From: Pseudomonas farris
Lineage (GTDB): Bacteria > Pseudomonadota > Gammaproteobacteria > Pseudomonadales > Pseudomonadaceae
Direction: 5' to 3'
DNA length: 64,000 nucleotides
Assembly: GCF_019145235.1 (NCBI RefSeq)
Contig: NZ_JAHSTV010000010.1
Location: forward strand, 186,001-250,000
The notes below the pieces were generated by a model. That model saw only the letters and a program-made list of their open reading frames with translations, was not told the origin of the DNA and did not search any database. Position 1 is the first letter of the stretch. Each line of letters starts with the position of its first letter. Shown piece after piece: positions 1 through 8,075 of this stretch. The position numbers were made by a program, and so were the translations under genes.

Positions 1-1060
1 ATAGTGGTTAGCCGATCATACCGATCGCTAATGCTGCGTGCACCGATGATGCCGGGAATAGCGCAAGCAAAACTCGACAGTAATGGAATGAACGAACGGC
101 CGGTCAACCCGACGGCACGCATCGGTCTGTCTAGAATGAATGCCGCGCGCGGTAGGTAGCCAGACTCTTCCAGTACGAAGATGAAAAAGAACAGTATCAG
201 GATCTCGGGCATGAATCCGAGCACAGTTCCCAGCCCGCTGATCATGCCGTCACAAATCAGCCCGCGCAATGGGCCATCAGGCAGATAGGTGGCCACGAAG
301 GTAGCCAGTGCGCCGAAACAGTCGCCGATCCAGTCCGTGACAGGCTTGCCGATTAGATAGACTCCCTGGAACACCAGAAACATGATCGTGATCAGTGCCA
401 ACGGCCCTGTCACGGGGTGAATTAACCAGCGATCAATCGCATCAACGCGATCGTCAGATAGTTGAAGAGTTTTCATACTCACGTCCAGGACTTCACGGAC
501 GCGCGCGTGTAAATCAGCACTCTTCATGGGGGCCAGCGCGGGCTTGATGTCATCGCAATTATCAATGGCATTCAGCAACTGTCCGGCGCCGTCGCGGCGA
601 ATCGCGACCGTTTCTATAACCGGCATCCCAAGCTCCGCCGACAGCCTGGCAAGATCGACGCGGATTCCTCGGCGCCGAGCCGCATCGGCCATGTTCAACA
701 CCAATACCGCCGGTAGCCCCAGGCCTTGCAACTCCAGCACGAAGCGCAGATGCAAGCGTAAGTTTGTGGCATCGACGACACATAGCAGCAGTTCGGGGCG
801 TTCTTCTCCAGGATATTGACCCTGTAATACATTCAAGGTGACCTGTTCGTCTTGGCTTACGCAGGCCAGGCTATAGGTACCCGGCAGATCCAGTACTCGG
901 AATGTGCGCCCGGTGGCCGTGCGAGCAATTCCTTCCTTGCGCTCGACGGTAGCGCCAGCGTAATTGGCAACCTTTTGCCTGGCTCCTGTTAGAAGATTGA
1001 ACAGCGCCGTCTTTCCACAATTCGGATTACCAACTAAGGCCAAACGTAAGTCAGACATTC
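1..1060 (-). CDS. feoB: FeoB ferrous iron transporter, N-terminal part (runs off the left edge)
   Basis: FeoB imports Fe(II) through the inner membrane. It has a cytosolic N-terminal GTPase domain and a C-terminal membrane permease. About 353 residues are visible, from ATG at 1060 with an open frame to base 1. The G1 motif GNPNCGKT lies near residue 10, G3 DLPGT near 57, and G4 as NMAD near 122. The FeoB middle region follows, and then the first membrane segments (about residue 240 onward), including the Gate-type segment LLSSFACAIPGI. The start overlaps the end of feoA by 10 bases, so the two are translationally coupled. The rest of the permease lies outside the window. The family call is secure. 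Confidence 0.95.
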
Positions 1061-1296
1061 AGGCACACTTCGACCAGGATCATTTTTGCCTCATCGCGGC
1101 GCAGTGCAAAGCGACTACCACCCACTTGGATCAGCACAGGGTCGCCTCCCCAAAGTGCTCGCGCCACCACCGTCACGAGTTCACCGGGAACGAAACCGAT
1201 ATCCTGCAAGCGCTGACTAAGCGGATCAATTTCGCCAGATCCTTCCACATGGGTTACACAAGCTTTCTGGCGGTTAGGTAGATCACACAAACGCAT
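1051..1296 (-). CDS. feoA: FeoA, small SH3-like partner of FeoB
   Basis: The protein has 81 residues and begins MRLCDLPNRQ, the usual size for FeoA. The core segment RLQDIGFVPGELVTVVARA and the later RFALRRDEAKMILV match the FeoA SH3-like fold. FeoA is cytosolic and needed for efficient FeoB-dependent Fe(II) uptake. It is first in a feoAB operon, overlaps feoB by 10 bases, and has a Fur-box-like sequence just upstream, so iron repression is likely. Confidence 0.93.
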   Translation of the reverse strand: MRLCDLPNRQKACVTHVEGSGEIDPLSQRLQDIGFVPGELVTVVARALWGGDPVLIQVGGSRFALRRDEAKMILVEVCLNV

Positions 1297-1306
1297 AGTG
1301 ACGCCC

Positions 1307-1327
1307 GATAGTGATGATAATGATTGC
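1307..1327. promoter_or_regulatory. Probable Fur box upstream of feoA
   Basis: Bases 1316-1324 read GATAATGAT, a half-site of the Fur consensus, inside an AT-rich run of imperfect GATAAT hexamers. The run ends about 10 bases before the feoA start codon on the minus strand. Position and gene identity fit Fur repression. The right half-site is weak. Confidence 0.6.
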
Positions 1328-1369
1328 GGTTTACAGCATCAATATCTCAGTCAGAGCAGTTACAAGCAA

Positions 1370-1436
1370 ATGACAAAATCTTCATCTTTAGGTTGTTTGT
1401 ACCCCATCGATGCAGCGATACGTTGGTGCAATCCAT
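1370..1436 (+). pseudogene. N-terminal remnant of a homologue of the first ICE gene
   Basis: A frame from ATG at 1370 encodes PIDAAIRWCN. This nearly matches PIDAALRWCN near residue 16 of the 249-residue protein at 11111-11860, and the DNA around CCCATCGAtGCAGCg is also alike. Similarity stops at about 1436, where a different gene remnant begins. This is a short relic of a related chromosomal gene, or a scar of an earlier insertion. Function is unknown. Confidence 0.5.
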
Positions 1437-1572
1437 CTGCCGGATATCTTGATCAACGTGCCCAAGCGGGTGTCTGTTTTTCGAGTTCTACAAGGCGCCG
1501 GAGCTGATCGCGCTGGGGCGCGAGATTGCGAGGGATACGCTGGATCGGTATGAGAATGAGCGTGAGCCCTGA
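1437..1572 (+). pseudogene. C-terminal remnant, possibly patatin-like phospholipase
   Basis: Two overlapping frames carry PDILINVPKRV and then FFEFYKAPELIALGREIA, ending at TGA 1570-1572. Joining them needs one small frameshift near 1475. Together they resemble the C-terminal end of bacterial patatin-like phospholipases (a ...VPRDVCR...F...A..LI.LGR... pattern, from memory). No catalytic region is present. The join to the preceding remnant suggests a deletion between two former genes. Confidence 0.4.
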
Positions 1573-1594
1573 CAATTTCCGGGGTGAATGACAG

Positions 1595-1687
1595 GGCCCC
1601 ATCGCGAGCAAGCTCGCTCCCACAGGGGACAGTGGTGTATCGACAAACGCATATCATTGTGGGAGCGAGCTTGCTCGCGATGGGGCC
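1595..1687. repeat. REP inverted pair (REPIN-like)
   Basis: Two perfect 30-base inverted copies lie at 1595-1624 and 1658-1687, each containing GCGAGCAAGCTCGCTCCCAC or its complement. A 33-base spacer separates them. This is the typical extragenic palindrome pair of Pseudomonas, here just downstream of kdpE. It could stabilise the kdp transcript end or act as a terminator. Confidence 0.9.
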
Positions 1688-1705
1688 GGATCATCCAGCA
1701 CAAAA

Positions 1706-2404
1706 CTAAAGGCTGCCCTCACTCAACAACCGATATCCCACTCCCGCCTCGGTGACGATGAACCGTGGCTGAGTCGGATCATCCGCCAGTTTCTGCCGCA
1801 GGTGCCCGACCACTATTCGCAGGTAGTGGCTGTCCTCGGTGTGCGTCGGGCCCCAGATGTCCTTGAGCAATTGCTGCTGGGTGATGACCCGTCCCGGATG
1901 CCGCGCCAGTTGCGCCAGTACCGCATATTCCTTGCGCGTCAGCGCCACTTCGGCGCCGTCCAAGAGTACCCGGCGATAAGCCAGGTTCATGGTGAGCGGA
2001 CCGAAACTGAGTACCGCTTCCTGGGCCTCACCGGTCGGCGCCTGACGCAGCAACGCGCGCACTCGGGCCAGAAATTCCTGGATGCCGAACGGCTTGGTCA
2101 CGTAGTCGTTGGCGCCGCCATCCAGGGCTTGGACTTTCTGCCCTTCGCTGGCGCGCACCGAGAGCACCAGTACCGGCACCGTCGACCACTCGCGAAACTC
2201 GCGCAGCACCTGCTGACCGTCCATGTCCGGCAGGCCGAGGTCGAGCACCAGCAGGTCGGGTTTGCTTAACGTGGCCTGGGCCAGGCCTTCCGTGGCGGTG
2301 CCGGCCTCCAGCACTTTGTAGCCTTGGGAAACGAGGCTGATGCGCAGGAATTTGCGGATCTGCGGTTCGTCGTCGATGACCAAAATGGTCGCGGTCTGGC
2401 TCAT
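1706..2404 (-). CDS. kdpE: KdpE response regulator
   Basis: The 232-residue OmpR/PhoB-class regulator activates kdpFABC when phosphorylated by KdpD. The receiver domain spans about residues 5-120, with acidic pocket DDE at 11-13, phospho-acceptor D55 in LLVLDLGLPD, and lysine in YVTKPFG near 106. The C-terminal winged helix (about 130-228) contains RKEYAVLAQLARHPGRVITQ and the DNA-contacting LRIVVGHLRQKL. It lies 48 bases downstream of kdpD on the same strand, at the end of the kdp operon and before a REP pair. Confidence 0.96.
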   Translation of the reverse strand: MSQTATILVIDDEPQIRKFLRISLVSQGYKVLEAGTATEGLAQATLSKPDLLVLDLGLPDMDGQQVLREFREWSTVPVLVLSVRASEGQKVQALDGGANDYVTKPFGIQEFLARVRALLRQAPTGEAQEAVLSFGPLTMNLAYRRVLLDGAEVALTRKEYAVLAQLARHPGRVITQQQLLKDIWGPTHTEDSHYLRIVVGHLRQKLADDPTQPRFIVTEAGVGYRLLSEGSL

Positions 2405-2452
2405 GAGTTCATATCAACACAAAGAGGTGGCAAGAGAGTAATGCAGGCGAGA

Positions 2453-5104
2453 TCAGGCTTCACTGTCCAATCCCGGCTGAGTCTGCAACGGCAGGTGCAG
2501 CGTGATGCAGGTGCCGCGCCCTTCGATGCCGTCGGCGACGCTGATCCGCCCGCCATGGGCACCGACCATGCCCTGACAGATCGCCAGCCCCAGCCCGGTG
2601 CCCTGCCCGCCACGATCGCCGCGTGCGGCGGTGTAGAACATGTCGAAGATCTTCGTCCGTTCCTCCTCGGGAATGCCCGGCCCCTCGTCACTCACGGAAA
2701 AAAACAGCTCGCTGTCATTGATCCCGGCACTCAGTTGCAAGCGGCCATGGGCCGGCGAAAAGCGCGCGGCGTTTTCCAGCACGTTGACCAGCGCCTGCTC
2801 GATCAACGCGGCATGTACATAAAGCAACGGCAGTTCGGCCGGCACTTCGGTAATGACTTGCAACGACGCCAGCACCGCGCGCAAACGATTGAGCGAACTG
2901 CCGACAATGTCTGCCGGCGACACCCAATCGCGCGCCAGCTTCAGGGCGCCGTGGCCGAGGCGAGTCATGTCCAGCAGGTTTTGAATGTAACGATCCAGCC
3001 GTTCGGCTTCATCGCGCGTGCCTTCGAGCAGTTCGCGGCGGTCCTCCAAGGGGATCGCCTCGCCAAGCGCCAGCAGGCTGTCGATGCTGCCGCGCATGGA
3101 GGTCAGCGGCGTGCGTAAATCGTGGGACACCGAGGCCAGCAGCGCACTGCGCAGTTGCTCGGTTTCACCATGCAAGCGTGCCGCCTCAAGGTCATCGGCC
3201 AGTTGTGCGCGGGCCAACGCCTGGGCCAGCGGTTGGCTCAGTGCGGTCAGCAAACGCCGACGCTGGCCGCTTAAGGTCTGACCTTCCTTGGCACATACGC
3301 CGAGCAGTGCCAGCGGCCCGTCGTCCACCGACAACGGCCACCACCACCAGCGCCCGAACGGCAAGGTGCCGGTGCCCGCGCCGGCCGGTTGGTCGTGTTG
3401 CCAGGCCCAATCGGCGGCGGCGCGCTCGGTTTCGGAGAACTCCAGCGGCCCGCCGGTTTCAACTTTCCAGCCGCTCTGGCCATCGCGATTGAGCAGGCAC
3501 AGTTTCAGGTCGGTCCAGTCATTGAGGTGCTGGGCCGCGGCACTGACCACGGCCTGACGGTCGGTGGCGGCGGTGAGTTTGCGCGACAGGTCGAGCAGTT
3601 CGCCGGTTTCCTCCTGAGTGTCGCGCAAGGCTTGCAACTGTCGCCGTTGTCGCGCCGCCAGGTTGCCGGTGAGGGCCGCCATCAGCAGGAAGAACAGCAA
3701 GGTCAGCACGTCTTCTTCACGCTGGATGCTGAAGGAGAAATTCGGCGGAATGAACAGAAAGTCATAGGTCAGAAACGACAGCGCCGCGCAGGCCAGCGCC
3801 GGGCCGAGGCTGCTGCGCACCGCCACCAGCAACACCGCCGCGAGGAACACCAGCGAGATGTTCGGCAGCGGCAAGATACTCGACACCGCCCAGGCCAGGG
3901 CACTGGCGAGCACCGTCGCCACCAATGCCAACGCGTAGTCGAACCAGACCAGCGACTGCGCCGAGCGTTGGCGCGGCTGACGCTGTTCTTCGTCACTGTC
4001 GAGCACGTTGATTTCCAGCCCGCGGGCATCGCGCAGCAAACGTGAGGCCAGACCGCCGCCGAACAACCGTCGACGCAAACGCAGGCGCGATTGGCCCACC
4101 AGCACCAGGCTGGCGCGTCGTTCAGCGGCGTGCTGGATCAACGTTTTCGCCACCTCACCGGCGCGCAGCAACACCACTTCACCACCGAGGCGTTCGGCCA
4201 GTTGCTGAGCGCTTTGCAGGCGCAGGCGCGATTGCTCGTCGCGCACACGACCGTTGTCCACATGCACCAGGCTCCACGGCAGATGCCGGCGCTGGGCGAC
4301 GCGACTGGCGTGACGCACCAGACGCTCGGCCTGAGCATCGCCATCGACCCCCACCAGCAAACGACCGCGCACGGCCGGTGCGGCCTGCCCCAACTGGCGA
4401 TACCCCTGGGCCAGATCGTTATCCACCTGAGCGGCTGCAGTTTGCATAGCCAGTTCGCGCAGGGCGGTGAGGTTGGTCTGGGTGAAGAATGCATCGATGG
4501 CCGCCCGCGCCTGCTCCGGCACGTAGACTTTGCCGTCGCGCAGACGCTCCAGCAACTCGCGCGGCGGCAGGTCGATCAGCAGCAACTCGTAGGCTTCTTG
4601 CAACACCCAGTCCGGCAGGGTTTCGCGCACCTGTACGCCGGTGATGCCGCGCACCTGATCGTTGAGACTTTCCAGATGCTGGACGTTGACCGTGGTGAAC
4701 ACATCGATGCCGGCGGCCAGCAATTCCTGAATGTCTTGCCAGCGTTTGGTGTGACGACTGCCGGGGGCATTGCTGTGGGCCAGTTCGTCCACCAGCACCA
4801 GTTTCGGTTTGGCTTTGATCAGACCGTCGAGGTCCATTTCTTCGAGCATCACGCCGCGGTATTCCGAGCGCACCAACGGCTGCTGCGGCAAGCCAGCCAG
4901 TAGCGCTTCGGTTTCGGCGCGGCCGTGGGTTTCGACCACGCCGGCGATGACTTTCACACCTTGGCGCAATTGAGTGTGGGCGGCCTGGAGCATGGCGTAG
5001 GTCTTGCCCACTCCCGGCGCGGCACCGAGGAATACCTTGAGGCGGCCACGGCCATCGCGGGGCAGGCCTGCTAACAGCGCGTCGGCGCGGCCGGAGTCAC
5101 TCAT
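2453..5104 (-). CDS. kdpD: KdpD sensor histidine kinase
   Basis: The 883-residue membrane kinase senses K+ limitation and phosphorylates KdpE. The N-terminal KdpD domain (about 15-230) has Walker A GAAPGVGKTY. A UspA-like domain follows (about 250-370). Four membrane helices (DUF4118) lie at about 395-490 and a GAF-like region at about 520-640. The HisKA motif SHDLRTPLTS places the phosphorylated His near residue 660. The HATPase domain carries SDEGPGIP and GQGTGLGLAICQGM. Length and order match intact KdpD. It sits between kdpC and kdpE. The gap to kdpC holds a REP pair. Confidence 0.96.
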   Translation of the reverse strand: MSDSGRADALLAGLPRDGRGRLKVFLGAAPGVGKTYAMLQAAHTQLRQGVKVIAGVVETHGRAETEALLAGLPQQPLVRSEYRGVMLEEMDLDGLIKAKPKLVLVDELAHSNAPGSRHTKRWQDIQELLAAGIDVFTTVNVQHLESLNDQVRGITGVQVRETLPDWVLQEAYELLLIDLPPRELLERLRDGKVYVPEQARAAIDAFFTQTNLTALRELAMQTAAAQVDNDLAQGYRQLGQAAPAVRGRLLVGVDGDAQAERLVRHASRVAQRRHLPWSLVHVDNGRVRDEQSRLRLQSAQQLAERLGGEVVLLRAGEVAKTLIQHAAERRASLVLVGQSRLRLRRRLFGGGLASRLLRDARGLEINVLDSDEEQRQPRQRSAQSLVWFDYALALVATVLASALAWAVSSILPLPNISLVFLAAVLLVAVRSSLGPALACAALSFLTYDFLFIPPNFSFSIQREEDVLTLLFFLLMAALTGNLAARQRRQLQALRDTQEETGELLDLSRKLTAATDRQAVVSAAAQHLNDWTDLKLCLLNRDGQSGWKVETGGPLEFSETERAAADWAWQHDQPAGAGTGTLPFGRWWWWPLSVDDGPLALLGVCAKEGQTLSGQRRRLLTALSQPLAQALARAQLADDLEAARLHGETEQLRSALLASVSHDLRTPLTSMRGSIDSLLALGEAIPLEDRRELLEGTRDEAERLDRYIQNLLDMTRLGHGALKLARDWVSPADIVGSSLNRLRAVLASLQVITEVPAELPLLYVHAALIEQALVNVLENAARFSPAHGRLQLSAGINDSELFFSVSDEGPGIPEEERTKIFDMFYTAARGDRGGQGTGLGLAICQGMVGAHGGRISVADGIEGRGTCITLHLPLQTQPGLDSEA

Positions 5105-5156
5105 GCTTGAAGTTCTCTCTCATTTCTGATGTTGATGCAGTGACTGTCAGGGCCTC

Positions 5157-5246
5157 TTCGCGGGCAAGCCCGCTCCCACAGGGATCGATGGTGGTCACAA
5201 ATTTTGTATCCATCCTCGCCTCCTGTGGGAGCGGGCTTGCCCGCGA
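5157..5246. repeat. REP inverted pair between kdpC and kdpD
   Basis: Copies with GCGGGCAAGCCCGCTCCCAC (5160-5179) and its complement (5225-5244) face each other across about 45 bases. The pair fills most of the 154-base kdpC-kdpD gap and could reduce read-through into the regulators or shield the upstream mRNA. Confidence 0.88.
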
Positions 5247-5263
5247 TTGGCGGCGCCATCGAT

Positions 5264-5809
5264 TTACAGTTTTTCCAGCGCCATATTCAGCGCCAACACA
5301 TTCACCACCGGCGGCCCCACCAACGGCTGCTCGATGTGCGCGTCCAGCAGTTGCTCAAGCGTAGACACCGGCAGATTGCGCGCCGCCGCGACACGCGCCA
5401 GTTGATAGGCAATCGCGGCCGGTGGCAAGTGCGGATCGAGGCCGCTGCCGGAGGTGGTCAGCATGGCCAACGGCACCGGACCTTGGCCAGGTATCAGCAG
5501 TTTATTGGCCTCATCGATAACCCGGGTGGCCAACGCCGGATTGCTTGGCGAGAAGTTGCTGGCGCTGCTCGACACGGTGGCAAAGGCACCGGCCGATGGC
5601 CGTGGGTGGAACCAGGCATCGCCGACGAAATCCTGGGCGATCAGCGACGAGCCGCGGACCTTGCCGTCGGCGTCGCGCACCAGGCTGCCGTTGGCCTGAT
5701 CCGGGAAGGCGACGTGGGCGACGCCGGTGACCACCAAGGGGTAAGCGACGCCGGTGATCAGGGTCATCAGGACCAGCAGGCTCAGGGCCGGACGTATCAG
5801 TGTGGACAT
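5264..5809 (-). CDS. kdpC: KdpC, K+-transporting ATPase subunit C
   Basis: I use the ATG at 5809, giving 181 residues. An upstream in-frame start would read through the REP region. KdpC is a single-span subunit that assists ATP binding by KdpB. The N-terminal helix is ALSLLVLMTLITGVAYPLVV. The conserved core includes GSSLIAQDF, WFHPRPSAG and the C-terminal segment around DPHLPPAAIAYQLARVAAAR. It follows kdpB after an unusually long gap of about 197 bases that carries REP sequences. Confidence 0.95.
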   Translation of the reverse strand: MSTLIRPALSLLVLMTLITGVAYPLVVTGVAHVAFPDQANGSLVRDADGKVRGSSLIAQDFVGDAWFHPRPSAGAFATVSSSASNFSPSNPALATRVIDEANKLLIPGQGPVPLAMLTTSGSGLDPHLPPAAIAYQLARVAAARNLPVSTLEQLLDAHIEQPLVGPPVVNVLALNMALEKL

Positions 5810-5846
5810 TTCAAAATCCTCGAATTCAGTGGAGACACACATCACC

Positions 5847-5979
5847 TGTGGCGAGGGAGCTTGCTCCCGCTCGGCTGCGCAGCAGTCGTAAACCCGGCAA
5901 ATGCAGTGTGCCTGAATACATACGGTGGACTGGTTTGGGGCCGCTTCGCAGCCCAGCGGGAGCAAGCTCCCTCGCCACA
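5847..5979. repeat. REP inverted pair between kdpB and kdpC
   Basis: Complementary copies containing GGCGAGGGAGCTTGCTCCCG (about 5850) and its reverse complement (about 5956-5976) flank a 60-base centre. They lie in the kdpB-kdpC gap, inside an operon whose genes are normally almost contiguous. Confidence 0.85.
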
Positions 5980-6006
5980 AAAAAGCCCCTACTCCAGCGA
6001 CAGCCG

Positions 6007-8064
6007 TCAAACCAGATGCAGCGCCGTCAACAGCATGTCGATCGCCTTGATCCCCACGAACGGCACCAGAATCCCGCCCAGTCCATAGATCAGCAGATTG
6101 CGCCGCAGCAACGCCGCCGCACTCACTGCCTGCACCCGCACACCGCGCAGCGCCAGCGGAATCAGCACCACGATGATCAAGGCGTTGAACACAATCGCCG
6201 ACAGAATCGCGCTCTGCGGACTGCTCAGGTGCATGACGTTGAGCACACCCAGTTGCGGGTAGATCGAGGCGAACAGCGCCGGCAAGATCGCGAAGTACTT
6301 GGCCACGTCGTTGGCGATGGAAAAGGTGGTGAGCGCACCGCGAGTCACCAGCAACTCCTTGCCGATTTGCACCACGTCCAGCAGCTTGGTCGGATCGCTG
6401 TCGAGGTCGACCATGTTCGCCGCCTCGCGCGCCGCTTGCGTGCCGTCGTTCATCGCCATGCCGACGTCCGCCTGGGCCAGGGCCGGGGCGTCGTTGGCGC
6501 CGTCACCGCACATAGCGACCAGGCGCCCGTCGTTCTGCTCATGACGAATGCGCGCCAGTTTTTTCTCCGGTGTGGCTTCGGCCAGCACATCATCCACGCC
6601 CGCTTCGGCGGCAATCGCAGCAGCGGTCAGCGGGTTGTCGCCGGTGACCATGACCGTGCGAATCCCCAGCTTGCGCAGTTCGGCGAAACGCTCGCGGATG
6701 CCAGGCTTGACCACGTCCTTGAGGTGGATGACACCGAGCAATTTACCGTCAGCGCACACCAGCAACGGCGTACCGCCGCTCTGGGCGATCTTGTCGATTT
6801 CACGGGACAGGGTCGGTGCGAGGTCAGCGCGGTTCAGGCCAACGAAGGCCAGCAACGAATCCACTGCCCCCTTGCGATACACGCGGCCCTGATAGTCGAC
6901 ACCGGACAAACGCGTCTCGGCGCTGAAAGGCACGGCGGTCAGCACCTCGGGGGACGGCTCAGGCTGCGGATGAAGACTGCGCAGGTACTCGACGATGGAT
7001 TTGCCTTCAGCGGTGTCATCCGCCAGGGAGGCAAACAACGCGCCTTCGGCCAGTTCCTTGGCGCTGACGCCAGGCGCGGCATAGACCGCGGAGCAACGAC
7101 GGTTGCCGAAGGTGATGGTGCCGGTCTTGTCCAGCAACAGAACATGCACGTCCCCCGCCGCTTCCACGGCGCGACCGGACTTGGCGATCACGTTCAGGCG
7201 CACCAGACGGTCCATCCCGGCAATCCCGATCGCCGACAACAAGCCACCAATGGTGGTCGGAATCAGCGTGACCAATAACGCCACCAGAAACACCAGCGGC
7301 AGATTGCCGTTGGCGAAGTGGGCGAACGGTTGCAGGGTCACCACCACCAGCAGAAAGATCAGGGTCAGGCCGATCAGCAGGATATCCAGCGCCACTTCGT
7401 TCGGGGTTTTCTGGCGTTTGGCACCTTCGACCAACGCGATCATGCGGTCGAGCGTCGACTCGCCGGGGTTGGCGGTGATGCGCACCAGCAGCCAGTCGGA
7501 CACCAGTCGGGTGTTACCGGTGACGGCCGAACGGTCACCGCCGGACTCGCGAATCACGGGGGCCGATTCACCGGTAATCGCCGCTTCGTTGACCGCCGCG
7601 ATACCTTCGATCACTTCGCCGTCACCGGGGATCATCTCCCCCGCTTCGACGCGCACCACATCGTCCTTGCGCAGGCTGGTGGCCGGCACCACTTGAAAGG
7701 TGCCGTTGGTGGTTTTGCGCCGGGCGCTGAGACCTTCACTGCCGGCCTTGAGGCTGTCGGCGCGGGCCTTGCCACGACCTTCGGCCAGCGCTTCGGCGAA
7801 GTTGGCGAACAACACGGTGAACCACAGCCACAACGCGATTTGCGCGGCGACGAAGGTCGGCACGGCGTGGTCGGGAATGAAGCACAGCACTGTGGTGAAG
7901 ATGGCGGTCAGTTCCACCACCAGCATCACTGGCGAACGTTGTAATTGCCGCGGGTCAAGCTTGACGAAGGCTTGCACCAGCGCCGGACGCCAGAGGGCCG
8001 AGATCGCAGTTTTCGGTTGTTCCGGCGTCTTGACGACGACGGCTTTAGTTGCGGGCATATTCAT
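6007..8064 (-). CDS. kdpB: KdpB, K+-transporting P-type ATPase catalytic subunit
   Basis: This 685-residue P-type ATPase energises K+ uptake through KdpA in the inner membrane. The actuator motif is TGESAPV (about 165). The phosphorylated aspartate is in DKTGTITFG (about 312). The nucleotide-binding region follows, and the hinge is MCGDGANDAPALAQADVG (about 518). Membrane segments are present at about 35-95, 215-275 and 585-680. Length matches the family. It is 11 bases downstream of kdpA. Confidence 0.97.
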   Translation of the reverse strand: MNMPATKAVVVKTPEQPKTAISALWRPALVQAFVKLDPRQLQRSPVMLVVELTAIFTTVLCFIPDHAVPTFVAAQIALWLWFTVLFANFAEALAEGRGKARADSLKAGSEGLSARRKTTNGTFQVVPATSLRKDDVVRVEAGEMIPGDGEVIEGIAAVNEAAITGESAPVIRESGGDRSAVTGNTRLVSDWLLVRITANPGESTLDRMIALVEGAKRQKTPNEVALDILLIGLTLIFLLVVVTLQPFAHFANGNLPLVFLVALLVTLIPTTIGGLLSAIGIAGMDRLVRLNVIAKSGRAVEAAGDVHVLLLDKTGTITFGNRRCSAVYAAPGVSAKELAEGALFASLADDTAEGKSIVEYLRSLHPQPEPSPEVLTAVPFSAETRLSGVDYQGRVYRKGAVDSLLAFVGLNRADLAPTLSREIDKIAQSGGTPLLVCADGKLLGVIHLKDVVKPGIRERFAELRKLGIRTVMVTGDNPLTAAAIAAEAGVDDVLAEATPEKKLARIRHEQNDGRLVAMCGDGANDAPALAQADVGMAMNDGTQAAREAANMVDLDSDPTKLLDVVQIGKELLVTRGALTTFSIANDVAKYFAILPALFASIYPQLGVLNVMHLSSPQSAILSAIVFNALIIVVLIPLALRGVRVQAVSAAALLRRNLLIYGLGGILVPFVGIKAIDMLLTALHLV

Positions 8065-8075
8065 GATTGGATTCC

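Noticed and set aside
1595..1687. Inverted repeats near kdpE as insertion-sequence ends or an attachment site
   Set aside because: They match the common Pseudomonas REP palindrome also present at 5157-5246 and 5847-5979. No transposase is nearby.
5800..7278. 492-codon frame antisense to kdpB
   Set aside because: It spans REP DNA and kdpB and has no family features.
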